A stretch of 64,000 bases of DNA from Nocardiopsis eucommiae (GCA_018388625.1 CP074402.1:2728001-2792000); one strand, 5' to 3'. Counted from the stretch's first letter, positions 18,916 to 27,832 are shown. Numbers and translations: made by a program. Notes: a model not told the origin generated them from the letters alone.

Positions 18916-19563
18916 TCACCTCTTCCTCTTCACGGAACCGAGTCCCAGGGCACGCGCCCGCCACAGTCCCACCACGTCACGTCCGAACGACCACAGCAGG
19001 GCGACCAGCGCCAGCCCCACCACCACGGCACCCACCGGCCGGGGAAGGACCCCCGAGGCGGCCACCGTCAACACGATCCCCTGCGCGGCGGCCACGGCCT
19101 TGCGCGCCGCGCTCGGCGGCAGCGGTCCCCGGAGCCAGGGTGCCGCGCGTGCGGCGGCCCAGAAGAGGTACCGCATCGCGCCGATCGCCAGGACCCAGGG
19201 TCCCAGTACTCCGGAGACGTACACACTCAGGGCCAGGATCAGGAACGCGTCGGCCTCCATGTCGAACCGGGCACCGAAGTCCGACTCCGTGCGCGTGCCC
19301 CGGGCCACCAGCCCGTCCACCCAGTCCAGGACCAGGGCCAGGGCCGCCACCGCGACCATCGGTCCGGCGGGCCCGCCCTCGGCCACCAGAGCCGTCACCA
19401 CCCCGATCAGACCGACCCGCACCAGGGTCACCAGGTCGGCCGGGCCCATCGGCCACCGCTCGTGGCGGCGGACCGCCACCACCAGGGCCACCGTGACCAG
19501 CACGGCGTACAGCCCCGCCACGCCCCAGCCCCGGGGTCCCAGCCAGGAGGCCGGGTCAGCCAC
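18916..19563 (-). CDS. CDP-alcohol phosphatidyltransferase family membrane protein
   Basis: 215 residues, about six helices. The full catalytic motif D-x2-DG-x2-AR-x8-G-x3-D-x3-D is seen as Asp80, Asp83-Gly84, Ala87-Arg88, Gly97, Asp101 and Asp105. These enzymes displace CMP from a CDP-activated alcohol or lipid. GTG 19563 overlaps the upstream cyclohydrolase gene by 8 bp, so translation is coupled. In this locus it could join a CDP-activated lipid or polyol to the pterin/pyrimidine product; the exact substrates are unknown. Confidence 0.88.
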   Translation of the reverse strand: MADPASWLGPRGWGVAGLYAVLVTVALVVAVRRHERWPMGPADLVTLVRVGLIGVVTALVAEGGPAGPMVAVAALALVLDWVDGLVARGTRTESDFGARFDMEADAFLILALSVYVSGVLGPWVLAIGAMRYLFWAAARAAPWLRGPLPPSAARKAVAAAQGIVLTVAASGVLPRPVGAVVVGLALVALLWSFGRDVVGLWRARALGLGSVKRKR

Positions 19564-20197
19564 TCGCCAGCCCCGGGTCGCCGTTCAGGTGCGGCAGGTC
19601 GTGGCCCAGGCGGTCCCGCTTGGCGACCAGGTAGCGGGAGTTGTTCTCGTGCGCGGCCACCAGCAGCGGGACCCGGGCGGCCACCTTCACCCCGTGGTCC
19701 TCCAGCGCCAGCACCTTGGCGGGGTTGTTGGAGAGCAGCCGGACCGAACGCACGCCCCGGTACCGCAGCACCCGGGCGGCCGGTCCGTAGTCGCGCACGT
19801 CCACCGGCAGGCCCAGGTGGGTGGCGGAGTCCACGGTGTCCAGCCCGCGCTCGTCCTGGAGCACCTGGGTGCGGACCTTGTTCACGAGCCCGATCCCGCG
19901 CCCCTCGTGGCCGCGCAGGTACACCAGCACCCCGCGGCCCTCGGTGAGGATCGTGTCCAGGGCGGCGTCGAGCTGGTCGCCGCACTCGCAGCGCAGCGCG
20001 CCGAACACGTCCCCCGTGACGCACTCGGAGTGCACCCGGACCAGGACCTCCTCGCCGTCACCCAGCGCGCCCAGGACCAGGGCCAGGTGCTCCTGTCCGT
20101 CGACCGGGTCCCGGAACGCGACGCAGCGGAACGTGCCCCTGCGCACCACCAGGTCGGACTCGGCGACCTCCGCGCCGTCAAGAGAGTGCTCCGTCAT
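19556..20197 (-). CDS. GTP cyclohydrolase II variant with Gln at the catalytic Tyr position (FAPy-type candidate)
   Basis: 213 residues, stand-alone GCH II. Zinc ligands Cys59, Cys70 and Cys72 (HSEC...RCECGDQ) and the GTP loop RGHEGRGIGL are intact, as are the Arg in VRDY (135) and SNNPAK. The position of E. coli RibA Tyr105 (NKIRAYALQD) is Gln111 here (NKVRTQVLQD). In S. coelicolor SCO6655 the same position is Met and the enzyme stops at the formylated pyrimidine FAPy. GGAGGA precedes the ATG. It lies in an operon with T-fold, dehydrogenase and transferase genes, not with riboflavin genes, so a specialised role is likely. Confidence 0.85.
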   Translation of the reverse strand: MTEHSLDGAEVAESDLVVRRGTFRCVAFRDPVDGQEHLALVLGALGDGEEVLVRVHSECVTGDVFGALRCECGDQLDAALDTILTEGRGVLVYLRGHEGRGIGLVNKVRTQVLQDERGLDTVDSATHLGLPVDVRDYGPAARVLRYRGVRSVRLLSNNPAKVLALEDHGVKVAARVPLLVAAHENNSRYLVAKRDRLGHDLPHLNGDPGLASG

Positions 20198-20268
20198 GTG
20201 TCCTCCGATGCGGATGCGACCTGACAGGTGCGTGCCCATCCCACCGGTCGGATACACGGGCCGGACGA

Positions 20269-20883
20269 CTATTCCGGCAGGTCCACCCGGATCTCGCCAC
20301 CCAGCGCGAAGCCGCCCTCCAGCTCCAGGGAGTCCCCGCTCCAGAACCGCCCCGGATCGTAGTAGCCGGGCCGCCTGCCCGGGGCCAGCAGCCCCATCTC
20401 CTCGTAGGTCAGCGCCATGACCTCCGCGCAGTAGGCGGTCTCCAACCGGCGTTCGCGCGCCCTGCCCCGGAACGGCATCCGGCCCAGCGCCCACCGTCCG
20501 GCCAGCTGCGCGGTCGAGGGGAAGGGGTGCCGTCGAGCCGGGCGACCACCCGCAGCGCGGCGTCCTCCATGGCGCGGTCGGCCACCGGGTCCAGCTGGCG
20601 CAGCCAGGCCCGCTGACCGTAGCGGCGGCCCCACACCAGGACGGCGTCACGCAGGTCGTGCAGCTGGACCCCGCGCTGGTGGACGCCGGTCCACATGTCC
20701 ACCAGGGACCTGCCCAGCTCCGCGTGCCACATCAACGGGGAGGTCGTCCACCACGATGGCCATGCCGACGTGGTTGACGGGGCTGTTGGTGGTGAGCTGG
20801 ATGGCCCGGTCCGGCACGCTCGTGCCCCGGAACACCCACACATCACCGGTTCTGGTCAGATCGACCGCCGTCTCCAGGTCCAT
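20269..20883 (-). CDS. Permuted NlpC/P60-like (YiiX/YebB-type) amidase, two apparent frameshifts
   Basis: About 205 residues. The N-terminal part GDVWVFRGTS and NHVGMAIVVDD supplies the His of a circularly permuted papain-like fold; the C-terminal AYCAEVMALTYEEMGL supplies the Cys, as in YiiX/YebB and poxvirus G6R proteins. The frame breaks at GGGG 20737-20740 (apparently one base too many; removal gives DDLPLMWHAELG) and at GGGG 20524-20527 (one missing). Likely substrate is an amide or ester of lipid, peptide or thiol type. Same strand as the cyclohydrolase operon, 71 bp upstream of it. Confidence 0.65.
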
Positions 20884-20910
20884 GCTCGTGTCTGCCACAG
20901 GCACTAGCCT

Positions 20911-21243
20911 ATGAGCATGAAGTGGTGGAAGGCCTTGGGTGTGGCCGCCTTCGTGGGTGTGGCGGCCACCGGAGTGGCGATCGCGCGGGCCGAACGGGAG
21001 CGCCGCGCCTACACCCCCGAGCAGGTCAGGGACCGGCTCCACGAGCGCGTGGCGGAGGTCGACCGCGCAGCTCGCGGCCCCGCGGGCGATCCCGGACCCG
21101 TGTCCGCGCCCTCGCGCGGCCCGGTCGGCGCGGTGCGCGCGGGACTCACCCGGCTCCGGACCCGGGTCGGACGACTCCGACCGGTGGCCGGTACCGGCCA
21201 CCGCACCCGAGAGTCGCGGGAGGGGGACTCCGGAGCGGCGTGA
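20911..21243 (+). CDS. Small membrane-anchored hypothetical protein
   Basis: 110 residues, or 108 from ATG 20917. One hydrophobic segment at the N-terminus (KALGVAAFVGVAATGVAIA) is followed by a charged cytoplasmic tail with many Arg. No enzymatic motif. Divergent from the permuted amidase gene with only 27 bp between starts. The architecture recalls the many YtxH-like or stress-related small anchors, but I cannot name it. Confidence 0.55.
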   Translation: MSMKWWKALGVAAFVGVAATGVAIARAERERRAYTPEQVRDRLHERVAEVDRAARGPAGDPGPVSAPSRGPVGAVRAGLTRLRTRVGRLRPVAGTGHRTRESREGDSGAA

Positions 21244-21261
21244 GACCGGCGCCGACGTCGG

Positions 21262-22226
21262 TCAGGCGCCCTGCACGTAGGAGAGCAGGACGCGCTCGAC
21301 CTCCTCGGTGGGCCCCACACCCAGCGGCGGTTCGCCCCGTTCACGGTCCCAGGCCAGCACGTCGGCGGCGGTGGTGACCAGCGGGGTCGAGGGCAGGCCG
21401 GCCTCCCTCGCCCGGCCGAAGTCACGCTGGAAGGTCTGTTCCCACACCGGGTCGGGCCGCACCAGCGGGAAGCGGGCCTTGATCGTCTCCGGCGGCACCA
21501 GGACCGGTTCGACCTCGCTCCCGGCCGCCCGGGCGCAGGCACGCAGCATCCCCATCAGGGTCAGGGGCTCGGCGGGACCCATGGCGTTGAACACGCCCCC
21601 ACGGTCCTCCTCGACCAGCCGCACCACGAGTCGGGCCAGGTCGCGCACGTCCAGCAGCTGGACCGGCTGCCCGGGATCGGCGGGCAGGACGACCCTGCCC
21701 CCGCGCGCCGCCCGGCGCACCCAGTACGTGAACTGGTCGCCCCCGTCGTACGGTCCGGCCAGTATCCCCGGCCGCACGACGGTGGCGCGCCCGCCGTACC
21801 GGGACGTCAGCTCCTGTTCGCAGGCGACCCCGAGCGGACCTCGGGTGTCCGGGCCGACCTCCTCGGTATCCCACTCGGGGGCACGGAGGGGGCCGACTCG
21901 TCCGCCCCCGGCCCGGCACCCGGGGCGTAGACGGCGTGGCTGGACACGAACAGGTACCGGCCCACCCGGTCGCCCAGCGTCTCGCCGGCCTGCCGCACGT
22001 GCCGGGGCACGGACCCGCCGACGTCGACGACCGCGTCCCAGCTGCCCTCGGCCAGCGCGGCGTAGTCGCCGTTCCGGCGGTCACCGCGCAGGAGAACGGG
22101 CTGGGAACGGAGCCCCGGGACGGTCCGCCCCCGGGCGAAGAGGGTGACCTCGTGCCCGCTCCGCAGCGCGTCGTCGACGATCGCCCGGCCGACGAACGAG
22201 GTTCCGCCCAACACGAGAATCCGCAT
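21262..22226 (-). CDS. NAD-dependent epimerase/dehydratase (extended SDR), one apparent frameshift
   Basis: About 321 residues. N-terminal Rossmann motif LGGTSFVGRAIV; a YLFVSSHAVY segment supplies the Ser/Tyr region of atypical SDRs, and the C-terminal half has RPGILAGPYD and a substrate domain. The frame breaks at GGGGG 21877-21881; one more base gives VPPEWDTEEVGPDTRGPLGVACE. Of the reductase-like SDR type seen next to regulators in actinomycetes. The substrate is unknown. Convergent with the small membrane protein. Confidence 0.78.
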
Positions 22227-22284
22227 GGGCCCAGAGCCTAACGCCCACCCCGCCCGCAGCTCGGACGACGGGCCGGTGAACCGG

Positions 22285-23652
22285 TCAGAGGGGCCTGGTG
22301 AGGTGGCCGACGGACTCCAGCAGGGCGATGTGGTCCGTGCCCAGGGACTCCAGGAAGGCGATCACGTCCCGGTGCGGGACCCGGTGCAGCGGCGCGCTGG
22401 TCCGGGTCAGACCCACGCGCGACAGCCCCTCACCGCCGCCCAGCCGAGAGGCCGGGGTTGCGGGCGGGTCCACCCGGTACAGGCGCCAGGCGCTGCCCCG
22501 GGGAGCGGAGGCCAGCAGGAGCGTGGGCCGCCTCCACACGATCAGCGCCCAGCCCTTGGGCCCCTCGGCGTGCACGATGACGGGGTCCGCGTGCTCCTCC
22601 AGCAGTTCGACCACCCGCGCCGCGACCGGGACGGGGTTGGTGAACGCGCCCCGGACCCGGTGCGTGCCCGAGTCGTACTCCAGACTCCAGCCCGAGGCCG
22701 CCACCTCGGAAGCGACCCCGGCGAGGTGGCCGCCGTCCTCGGGCGCGGCCGTCTCGGCCGGTTCGGGGGAGGGGACGGCCGGGACGATCAGGCCCAGTTC
22801 CAGGTTGGCTCCCGTGGCGGCGGCGGAGGTGAGCGCGGCCAGGTTCGCTCCGCAGGTGAGGGCGGAACGCTGGTCGCCCCGGTGCCACTCGACGAGGCCG
22901 CCGTGCTCGGGGAACCCGGCGGCGACGGGGTACGCGGTCGCCTCCACCCCCGCGTCGGCCAGGGCCCGGAGGGCGTCCTCCCGGTCCTGTTCCGGCCACG
23001 CCCCGGGAACGCCCAGACGCACGCGGGCCGGGGAGAGCCGTCGGGTGAGCGCGGCCAGGGCCGGGGCGTCGTACCCGCGCAGCGGAGCGTGCAGGGTGAG
23101 CTCGTCGACCGGCCCCTCGGGCAGGTGGGAGAGGAGCGGCGCGTCCAGGTTGTGCACCACCCGGGCGGCCGACTCCGTCGGGTTGGTGAGCAGCAGGTCC
23201 TCCAGCCGGTTGGCCAGGGAGGTCAGCCGCGCGGCCAGGGACGCGGGCAGCGTGAGCCCGGTCGCGCAGGAGGAGAGCCACGCGCCCAGTTCCGCGAGTG
23301 CCCACGGAACCCCGTCGGGGCCGCCGCGCAGCACCGTCCAGACCCGGTCCTCGTCGGTGGCGGAACCGGACCCGAAGGCGGCCACGACGTGCTCGTCACC
23401 CAGGAGCAGGGCCAGGTCCGGGACGGAGCGCTCGATCAGCGCGTACGTGCGGTCCGGGCGCACCACCGAGGCCTCCTCGGCGGCGGTGCCGAGCACGGTG
23501 ACGGCCGCGCCCCGATCCTGGGCGGCAGGAACGAGGTCCTCCTCCACAGCGGAGAGATCCATCACCGCCCCCACCAGCAGGAACTCGCGCAGCGGCGCGG
23601 CGTCGGCACGGGCGTTCCACTCGTGCAGCAGGGCGAGCGGGGAGAAGGACAC
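22285..23652 (-). CDS. Hypothetical protein, 455 aa, not recognised
   Basis: A long intact frame with normal high-GC codon use. The protein is acidic and Ala/Leu-rich, with no signal peptide and no obvious membrane segment. A middle part (NLDAPLLSHLPEGPVDELTLHAPLR in shape) and alternating strand/helix pattern suggest a two-domain alpha/beta fold. I see no catalytic motif. It stands alone, separated from the SDR gene by 58 bp. A phospholipase D-like or nuclease-like fold was considered but no HKD motif is present. Confidence 0.6.
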   Translation of the reverse strand: MSFSPLALLHEWNARADAAPLREFLLVGAVMDLSAVEEDLVPAAQDRGAAVTVLGTAAEEASVVRPDRTYALIERSVPDLALLLGDEHVVAAFGSGSATDEDRVWTVLRGGPDGVPWALAELGAWLSSCATGLTLPASLAARLTSLANRLEDLLLTNPTESAARVVHNLDAPLLSHLPEGPVDELTLHAPLRGYDAPALAALTRRLSPARVRLGVPGAWPEQDREDALRALADAGVEATAYPVAAGFPEHGGLVEWHRGDQRSALTCGANLAALTSAAATGANLELGLIVPAVPSPEPAETAAPEDGGHLAGVASEVAASGWSLEYDSGTHRVRGAFTNPVPVAARVVELLEEHADPVIVHAEGPKGWALIVWRRPTLLLASAPRGSAWRLYRVDPPATPASRLGGGEGLSRVGLTRTSAPLHRVPHRDVIAFLESLGTDHIALLESVGHLTRPL

Positions 23653-23762
23653 GGGCGACCTCTGTTCTCACACGGGGGACGCATGCGAGCATAACGGAGG
23701 GCGTGGCGGCGGGTTCCCGTGATCCCACCCCGTGACGGACACGCGGCGGGAGGTGCGACGAT

Positions 23763-24338
23763 GTGAGGGTCATGACCGAGAGCGAACAGTGCCGACCGCT
23801 GCGCGCCGGGGTGTTCACCCTGGTGTGCGCGAGCCTGTCCGCGATCGGCCACGCCGTCAGCTCGGGGCACGACGTCCCCGTGGGCGGCCTCCTGCTGGGC
23901 GTCGCCGTGGTCTTCGCCGTCGCGTGGGTGCTGGCGGGCCGAAGGTACGGCCCGGGGATGCTCACCGCGTGGATGCTGTGGGGCCAGCTCGCCCTGCACG
24001 TGACCTTCTCGTACGCCCAGGGCGCCGCGCACACGGACCACTCCGGTGCGGTGCTCGTCCAGGACCCGATGCCCGCGTGGGCGATGATCTCGATGCACGT
24101 GGCGATGGCCCTGGTCAGCGCCTGGTGGTTGCACCTGGGTGAGAACGCCCTGTTCGCCTTCCTGGCCTTCATGGCGCTCTCACTGATCCCGCTGCTGTTG
24201 GTGATCGGCGCCGTCCCGACGGCGCGGGCGACGCCCTCCGCCCGGTTCGCCGCCACCAACCAGCGCCCCCGCACGCGGCCGCCCTATCTGCGCCACTCGC
24301 GTGTGCTGCGAGGCCCACCGCCGGTCCTGGCCGCCTGA
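23763..24338 (+). CDS. His-rich integral membrane protein, possibly metal-linked
   Basis: 191 residues with about five membrane helices (for example GGLLLGVAVVFAVAWVLAG). His residues cluster near helix ends: GHAVSSGHD, HVTFSY, AHTDHSG, MHVAMAL and WWLHLGEN. GTG 23763 is favoured by GGGAGG eight bases upstream; ATG 23772 is an alternative. The tail is basic (RPRTRPPYLRHSR). It precedes a copper-related gene island on the same strand, so a copper-related membrane role is possible. No family name is assigned. Confidence 0.6.
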   Translation: MRVMTESEQCRPLRAGVFTLVCASLSAIGHAVSSGHDVPVGGLLLGVAVVFAVAWVLAGRRYGPGMLTAWMLWGQLALHVTFSYAQGAAHTDHSGAVLVQDPMPAWAMISMHVAMALVSAWWLHLGENALFAFLAFMALSLIPLLLVIGAVPTARATPSARFAATNQRPRTRPPYLRHSRVLRGPPPVLAA

Positions 24339-24392
24339 CCGGAGTTCCTCCGAACCGGGACGCCCCCGGTGTTGTCAGGCCGCACCCAGGCC

Positions 24393-24662
24393 GTGTCTTC
24401 TGGATCGTTCCTCCCCACCGTCGCCCGCCACCACCCTCAGGACGCCTGCGGCACGGCGTCCTCGCGGTGCCGGGCTGCTCTCGCCGCGCCGACGAAGCTC
24501 GGACGGCCCAACCCGGGCCGTCCTCGCCGTGCGGGGCCGCGGAGCTCGCCCGGCAGCGCACCGGAGGGGCAGCCGTGTTCCTCGTCCCGCGAGGGATCGC
24601 CCGGCGGCCGCTCGCATCGGTGGTGGGTCCGCCGCCACCGGCGGAGGCATCCACGAGGACAC
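24393..24662 (+). repeat. TIR-bounded intergenic repeat, copy A
   Basis: About 270 bp, bounded by GTGTCTTCTGGAT (24393-24405) and its near-inverse ending at 24662. It shares a 24-bp block with one mismatch (24481-24504), a 17-bp block (24603-24619) and a 16-bp block (24628-24643) with copy B at 27833-28055, in the same order and orientation. It holds no convincing gene and fills most of the 417-bp gap before the sigma factor. It is MITE-like in form; its mobility is unproven. Confidence 0.7.
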
Positions 24663-24755
24663 CGCCCCGGTACCCCCTGCCCAGGACACCCCGTGGTCCA
24701 CCGCCGCACCGACGGCGGCGCGGCCGCGCGGGCGGTGACAGAAAGCCTGATCCCC

Positions 24756-25322
24756 ATGACATGGAGTGAGGGGCCCGATGCGGCCCACACACCTTCCGAC
24801 CTGGCCCGACTCGCCGAGCGCGCCGGGGCCGGCGTCCCCGGAGCGATGGACGCCCTGTTCTCCCTGACCCGAGCCGACGTGGCCCGCTACATCGCCCGCC
24901 GGGTGGAACCCGCCTGGGTCGAGGACCTCACCCAGGAGACCTTCCACCGGGCCCTGCGCGGACTCCCCGGGTACGAGGGGCGGTCCCCGGTACGCGCCTG
25001 GCTGCTGTCCGTGGCCCGGCACACCGTCGCCGACCGCTACCGCAGCCGCGAGCGGTCACCCCGCACGGAACCGGTCGACGACTGGGAGCGCGCGCTCGGC
25101 CCCCGGTCGGCGGAACCGGGGCGGTTCGACGAGTACCTGGCCCTGGCCTCCCTACTGGAGGACCTGCCCGAGGACCGGCGCACCGCCTTCGTCCTCACCC
25201 AGGTCCACCGCGTGCCCTACGCCGAGGCCGCGGCGCTGACCGGCGTCCCGATCGGCACGGTCCGCTCGCGTGTGGCCCGGTGCCGCCGCGACCTGGCCCG
25301 CCTGGTGCGGGAGGCGGCGTGA
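24756..25322 (+). CDS. ECF-type RNA polymerase sigma factor
   Basis: 188 residues. Region 2 is seen in VEDLTQETFHRALRGLPGYEG and AWLLSVARHTVADRYR; region 4 in LPEDRRTAFVLTQVHRVPYAEAAALTGVPIGTVRSRV. ATG 24756 is chosen as the first start that gives a normal length; its ribosome site is weak. No anti-sigma gene is next to it. It heads a run of copper/heme genes (Sco1, DyP, PCuAC), 61 bp upstream of sco1, and may control them. The promoter target is not visible. Confidence 0.85.
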   Translation: MTWSEGPDAAHTPSDLARLAERAGAGVPGAMDALFSLTRADVARYIARRVEPAWVEDLTQETFHRALRGLPGYEGRSPVRAWLLSVARHTVADRYRSRERSPRTEPVDDWERALGPRSAEPGRFDEYLALASLLEDLPEDRRTAFVLTQVHRVPYAEAAALTGVPIGTVRSRVARCRRDLARLVREAA

Positions 25323-25383
25323 ACGCCGCGCCCGACCGCCCCCACGTCACCCCTGGAAACTCCGTCCCGTGAGGAAGCACCCG

Positions 25384-25988
25384 ATGAGACACCCGATCCG
25401 GCCCCTGGCGGTCGCCGCCGCAGTGCTGCTGGCCGTCACGGCCTGCGGAGGGCCCGACCTGGCCGAGGCCGAGCACTACCTCGACCTCTCCGACCAACCC
25501 ATGGCCGCTTCGGACATCGAGCTCGCCACCGTCGACGGAGAGCCCTGGGGGTTCACCGATGTGGCCGACGACCGGCTCACCCTGCTGTTCTTCGGCTACA
25601 CGAGCTGCCCGGACGTGTGCCCCATGACCATGGCCGAGATCAACCTCGCCCTCGACCAGGCCGGGGCGGACGCGGACCCGTTCGACGTGGTGATGGTGAG
25701 CAGCGACCCCGAGCGGGACACCGACGAACAGCTGCGCTCCTGGCTGGACCGGTTCGACCCGGACTTCCAGGGGTGCGCGGGGACGTGGACGACACCGTCC
25801 AGGCCGCCCTGGACTACGGTGTTCCGATCGAGGCGCCCGAGGTCACCGAGGGCGAGTACCTGGTCTCGCACGGCGGCCGCGTCCTGGTGCTCACCCCCGG
25901 CGGCGAGGCGGCGGGCATGTTCGACGAGGGCGTGGGCGCGGACGACATCGCCGCGCTCCTGCCGGTGCTGCGGTCGGAACTCCTGTGA
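25384..25988 (+). CDS. SCO1/SenC/PrrC copper chaperone lipoprotein, one apparent frameshift
   Basis: About 201 residues, lipoprotein signal with lipobox LAVTACG. The copper-binding Cys pair is in SCPDVCPMT and the distal His in YLVSHGG. The thioredoxin-like fold delivers copper to cytochrome oxidase or to copper radical enzymes. The frame breaks at GGGG 25770-25773; one extra base gives PDFQGVRGDVDDTVQAA. GAGGA eight bases before ATG. Stop and next start overlap (GTGA), linking it to the DyP peroxidase gene. Confidence 0.87.
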
Positions 25989-27216
25989 GCTCCGGAACCG
26001 GGGTGTCCCGGCGCGGCCTGTTCACGGGCCTGGGCGCCGCCGGGGCGGTGGGCCTGACCACCGGGGGCTGCTGGGCGCGGGTGCGGCGCGCGTTCCCGAG
26101 GAGGAGGACCCCGCCCGGATCCTGACGCTGTCCCGGAGCGGCCCCGAGGAGGGGCGCCCACCCGCGCTGCTCACGCCCACCCCGGCCCACGTCCACGTGG
26201 TCGCGGTGGACCTGCGGGCCGAGGAACCGGCGGAGGTCTCCGCCCGGGCCCGCGAGGTCCTGGCCGTCTGGGGAGAGCGCGCCCGGGACCTGCACGAGGG
26301 CGGTCTGGCCGCGCTCGCGCCCGGCGCGCCCACGGAGGGTCTGCGACCCGCCTCCCTGGGGGTCACCCTCGGGCTCGGCGGCGCCCTCCTCGACCGGGCC
26401 GGGCTGGGCGACCGGCGCCCCGCGCCCCTGGAGGACCTGCCGGACTTCGCCGCGGACCGGCTCGACCCCGCGCTGTGCGGGGGTGACCTGATGCTGCACG
26501 TGGGAGCCGAGGACCCGCTCGTGGTCAGCGCCGCGGTGGAGCACCTGCTCGGCCTGGTCCGGGAGGAGGCCACCGTGCGCTGGTCCCTGCCGGGATTCCA
26601 GCGCGCCGCCGCCACGGCCGAGGACGCCTCGGCCACCCCGCGCAACCTCATGGGCCAGGTCGACGGCACGGTCAATCCCGCACCCTCGGAGGCGCGGTTC
26701 GGCCCCCAGGTCCTGGCCGCGCACCCCGAGCCCGCCACGGCCTGGATGGACGGCGGCACCTACGTGGTGGTGCGGCGCGTGCGCATGCTGCTGGACGACT
26801 GGTTCGACCTGGCCCCCGGAGAACGGGAACGGGTGATCGGTCGCCGTCTGTCGGACGGGGCGCCGTTGGGCGGCGACCGCGAGGACGACCTCCCCGACCT
26901 CGCCGCCCGGGACGCCGACGGGAGTCCCGTCATCCCCGACGACGCCCACATCCGCCTCGCCAGCCCGGAACGCACCCTCGGTGCCCGCATGCTGCGGCGC
27001 GGATTCAACTACGACCTGGGCTGGAAGGACGGCCACCGCGAGGCCGGGCTGTTGTTCACCGCCTGGCAGGCCGATCCGCGCGCCGGGTTCACCGCCGTGC
27101 AGGAGGAGCTCGACCGGGGCGGCGACGCCCTCAACGCCTTCGTCCGCCATGAGGGGAGCGCCGTCTTCGCGGTGCCACCCGCCCTCGACACCCCTCCGGC
27201 CGCCGCCCTCTGGTGA
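25985..27216 (+). CDS. Tat-exported DyP-type heme peroxidase, one apparent frameshift
   Basis: About 410 residues. Twin-arginine signal SRRGLFTGLGAAGAV, catalytic GxxDG motif as GQVDGTVNP, proximal heme His in PDDAHIRLASP and the RRGFNY segment. GTG 25985 overlaps the sco1 stop. The frame breaks at GGGGG 26063-26067; one more base gives TTGGLLGAGAARVPEEEDPA. DtpA of Streptomyces lividans, in a comparable Sco/PCuAC context, supports copper radical-oxidase maturation, so a similar extracellular role is likely here. Confidence 0.87.
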
Positions 27217-27245
27217 CCCGGCCGACCGACACACAGGACACGATC

Positions 27246-27770
27246 ATGAAGACACACACCGCGACACTGCTGGCCCTGGCCCTGCTCGCCACGGGCTGCT
27301 CGGCGGGCACCTCCGTCCGGGAGGCCGCCGTGGAGACGCCCGAACGGGGCGGCGCCGAGGCCGACGCGATCATCGTCGAGGACGCCTGGATCCCCGAACC
27401 CGCCAACCCGGAGGTGGGCGTGGTCTACCTGGCGATCACCAACACCGACGCCTCGGCGGCCGACGCCGTGGTCGAGGTGCGCACGGACGCCTCGCCCGAG
27501 GCCGAGCTGTGCACGACCGAGACCACGGAGTCGGGCGCGGCCGTCATGAGGACCCTCGACGAGATCCCCGTCCCCGCCGGAGGCACCACCACCTTCGTCG
27601 ACGGCGGCTACCACGTCATGGTCAACGACATCCCCGAACCCCTCGCCGTGGGTGACTCGGTGACCGTCACTCTGGGCTTCGCCAGTGGAACCGAGGTCGC
27701 ACTGGACGTCCCCGTGCAGGAGATGACCGGGCCGACCCCGGACGAGGCGGACCACGGCGCCCACCACTGA
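27246..27770 (+). CDS. PCuAC-type periplasmic/extracellular copper chaperone lipoprotein
   Basis: 174 residues, signal LLALALLATGCSAG with a lipobox. The PCuAC fold is clear (GVVYLAITNTD, then MRTLDEIPVPAGG and GGYHVMVNDI). The usual Cu site H-x10-M-x21-H-x-M is modified: the first His position reads ELC, with Met, His and Met still present. The C-terminus DHGAHH adds further His ligands. ATG 27246 with AGGA eight bases upstream is preferred over GTG 27213, which overlaps the DyP stop. Last gene of the copper/heme operon. Confidence 0.85.
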   Translation: MKTHTATLLALALLATGCSAGTSVREAAVETPERGGAEADAIIVEDAWIPEPANPEVGVVYLAITNTDASAADAVVEVRTDASPEAELCTTETTESGAAVMRTLDEIPVPAGGTTTFVDGGYHVMVNDIPEPLAVGDSVTVTLGFASGTEVALDVPVQEMTGPTPDEADHGAHH

Positions 27771-27832
27771 CGGGTCCGCGCGTCCGGTCGCCCGGGCGCG
27801 CGGGCGGTGCCCCGTCCTCGCGGGACTAGGTC

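Noticed and set aside
20198-20268. FMN riboswitch upstream of the cyclohydrolase gene
   Set aside because: Only 71 bp, without the conserved RFN helices.
24369-24755. N-terminal extension of the ECF sigma factor
   Set aside because: It would translate repeat A; the homologous length starts at 24756.
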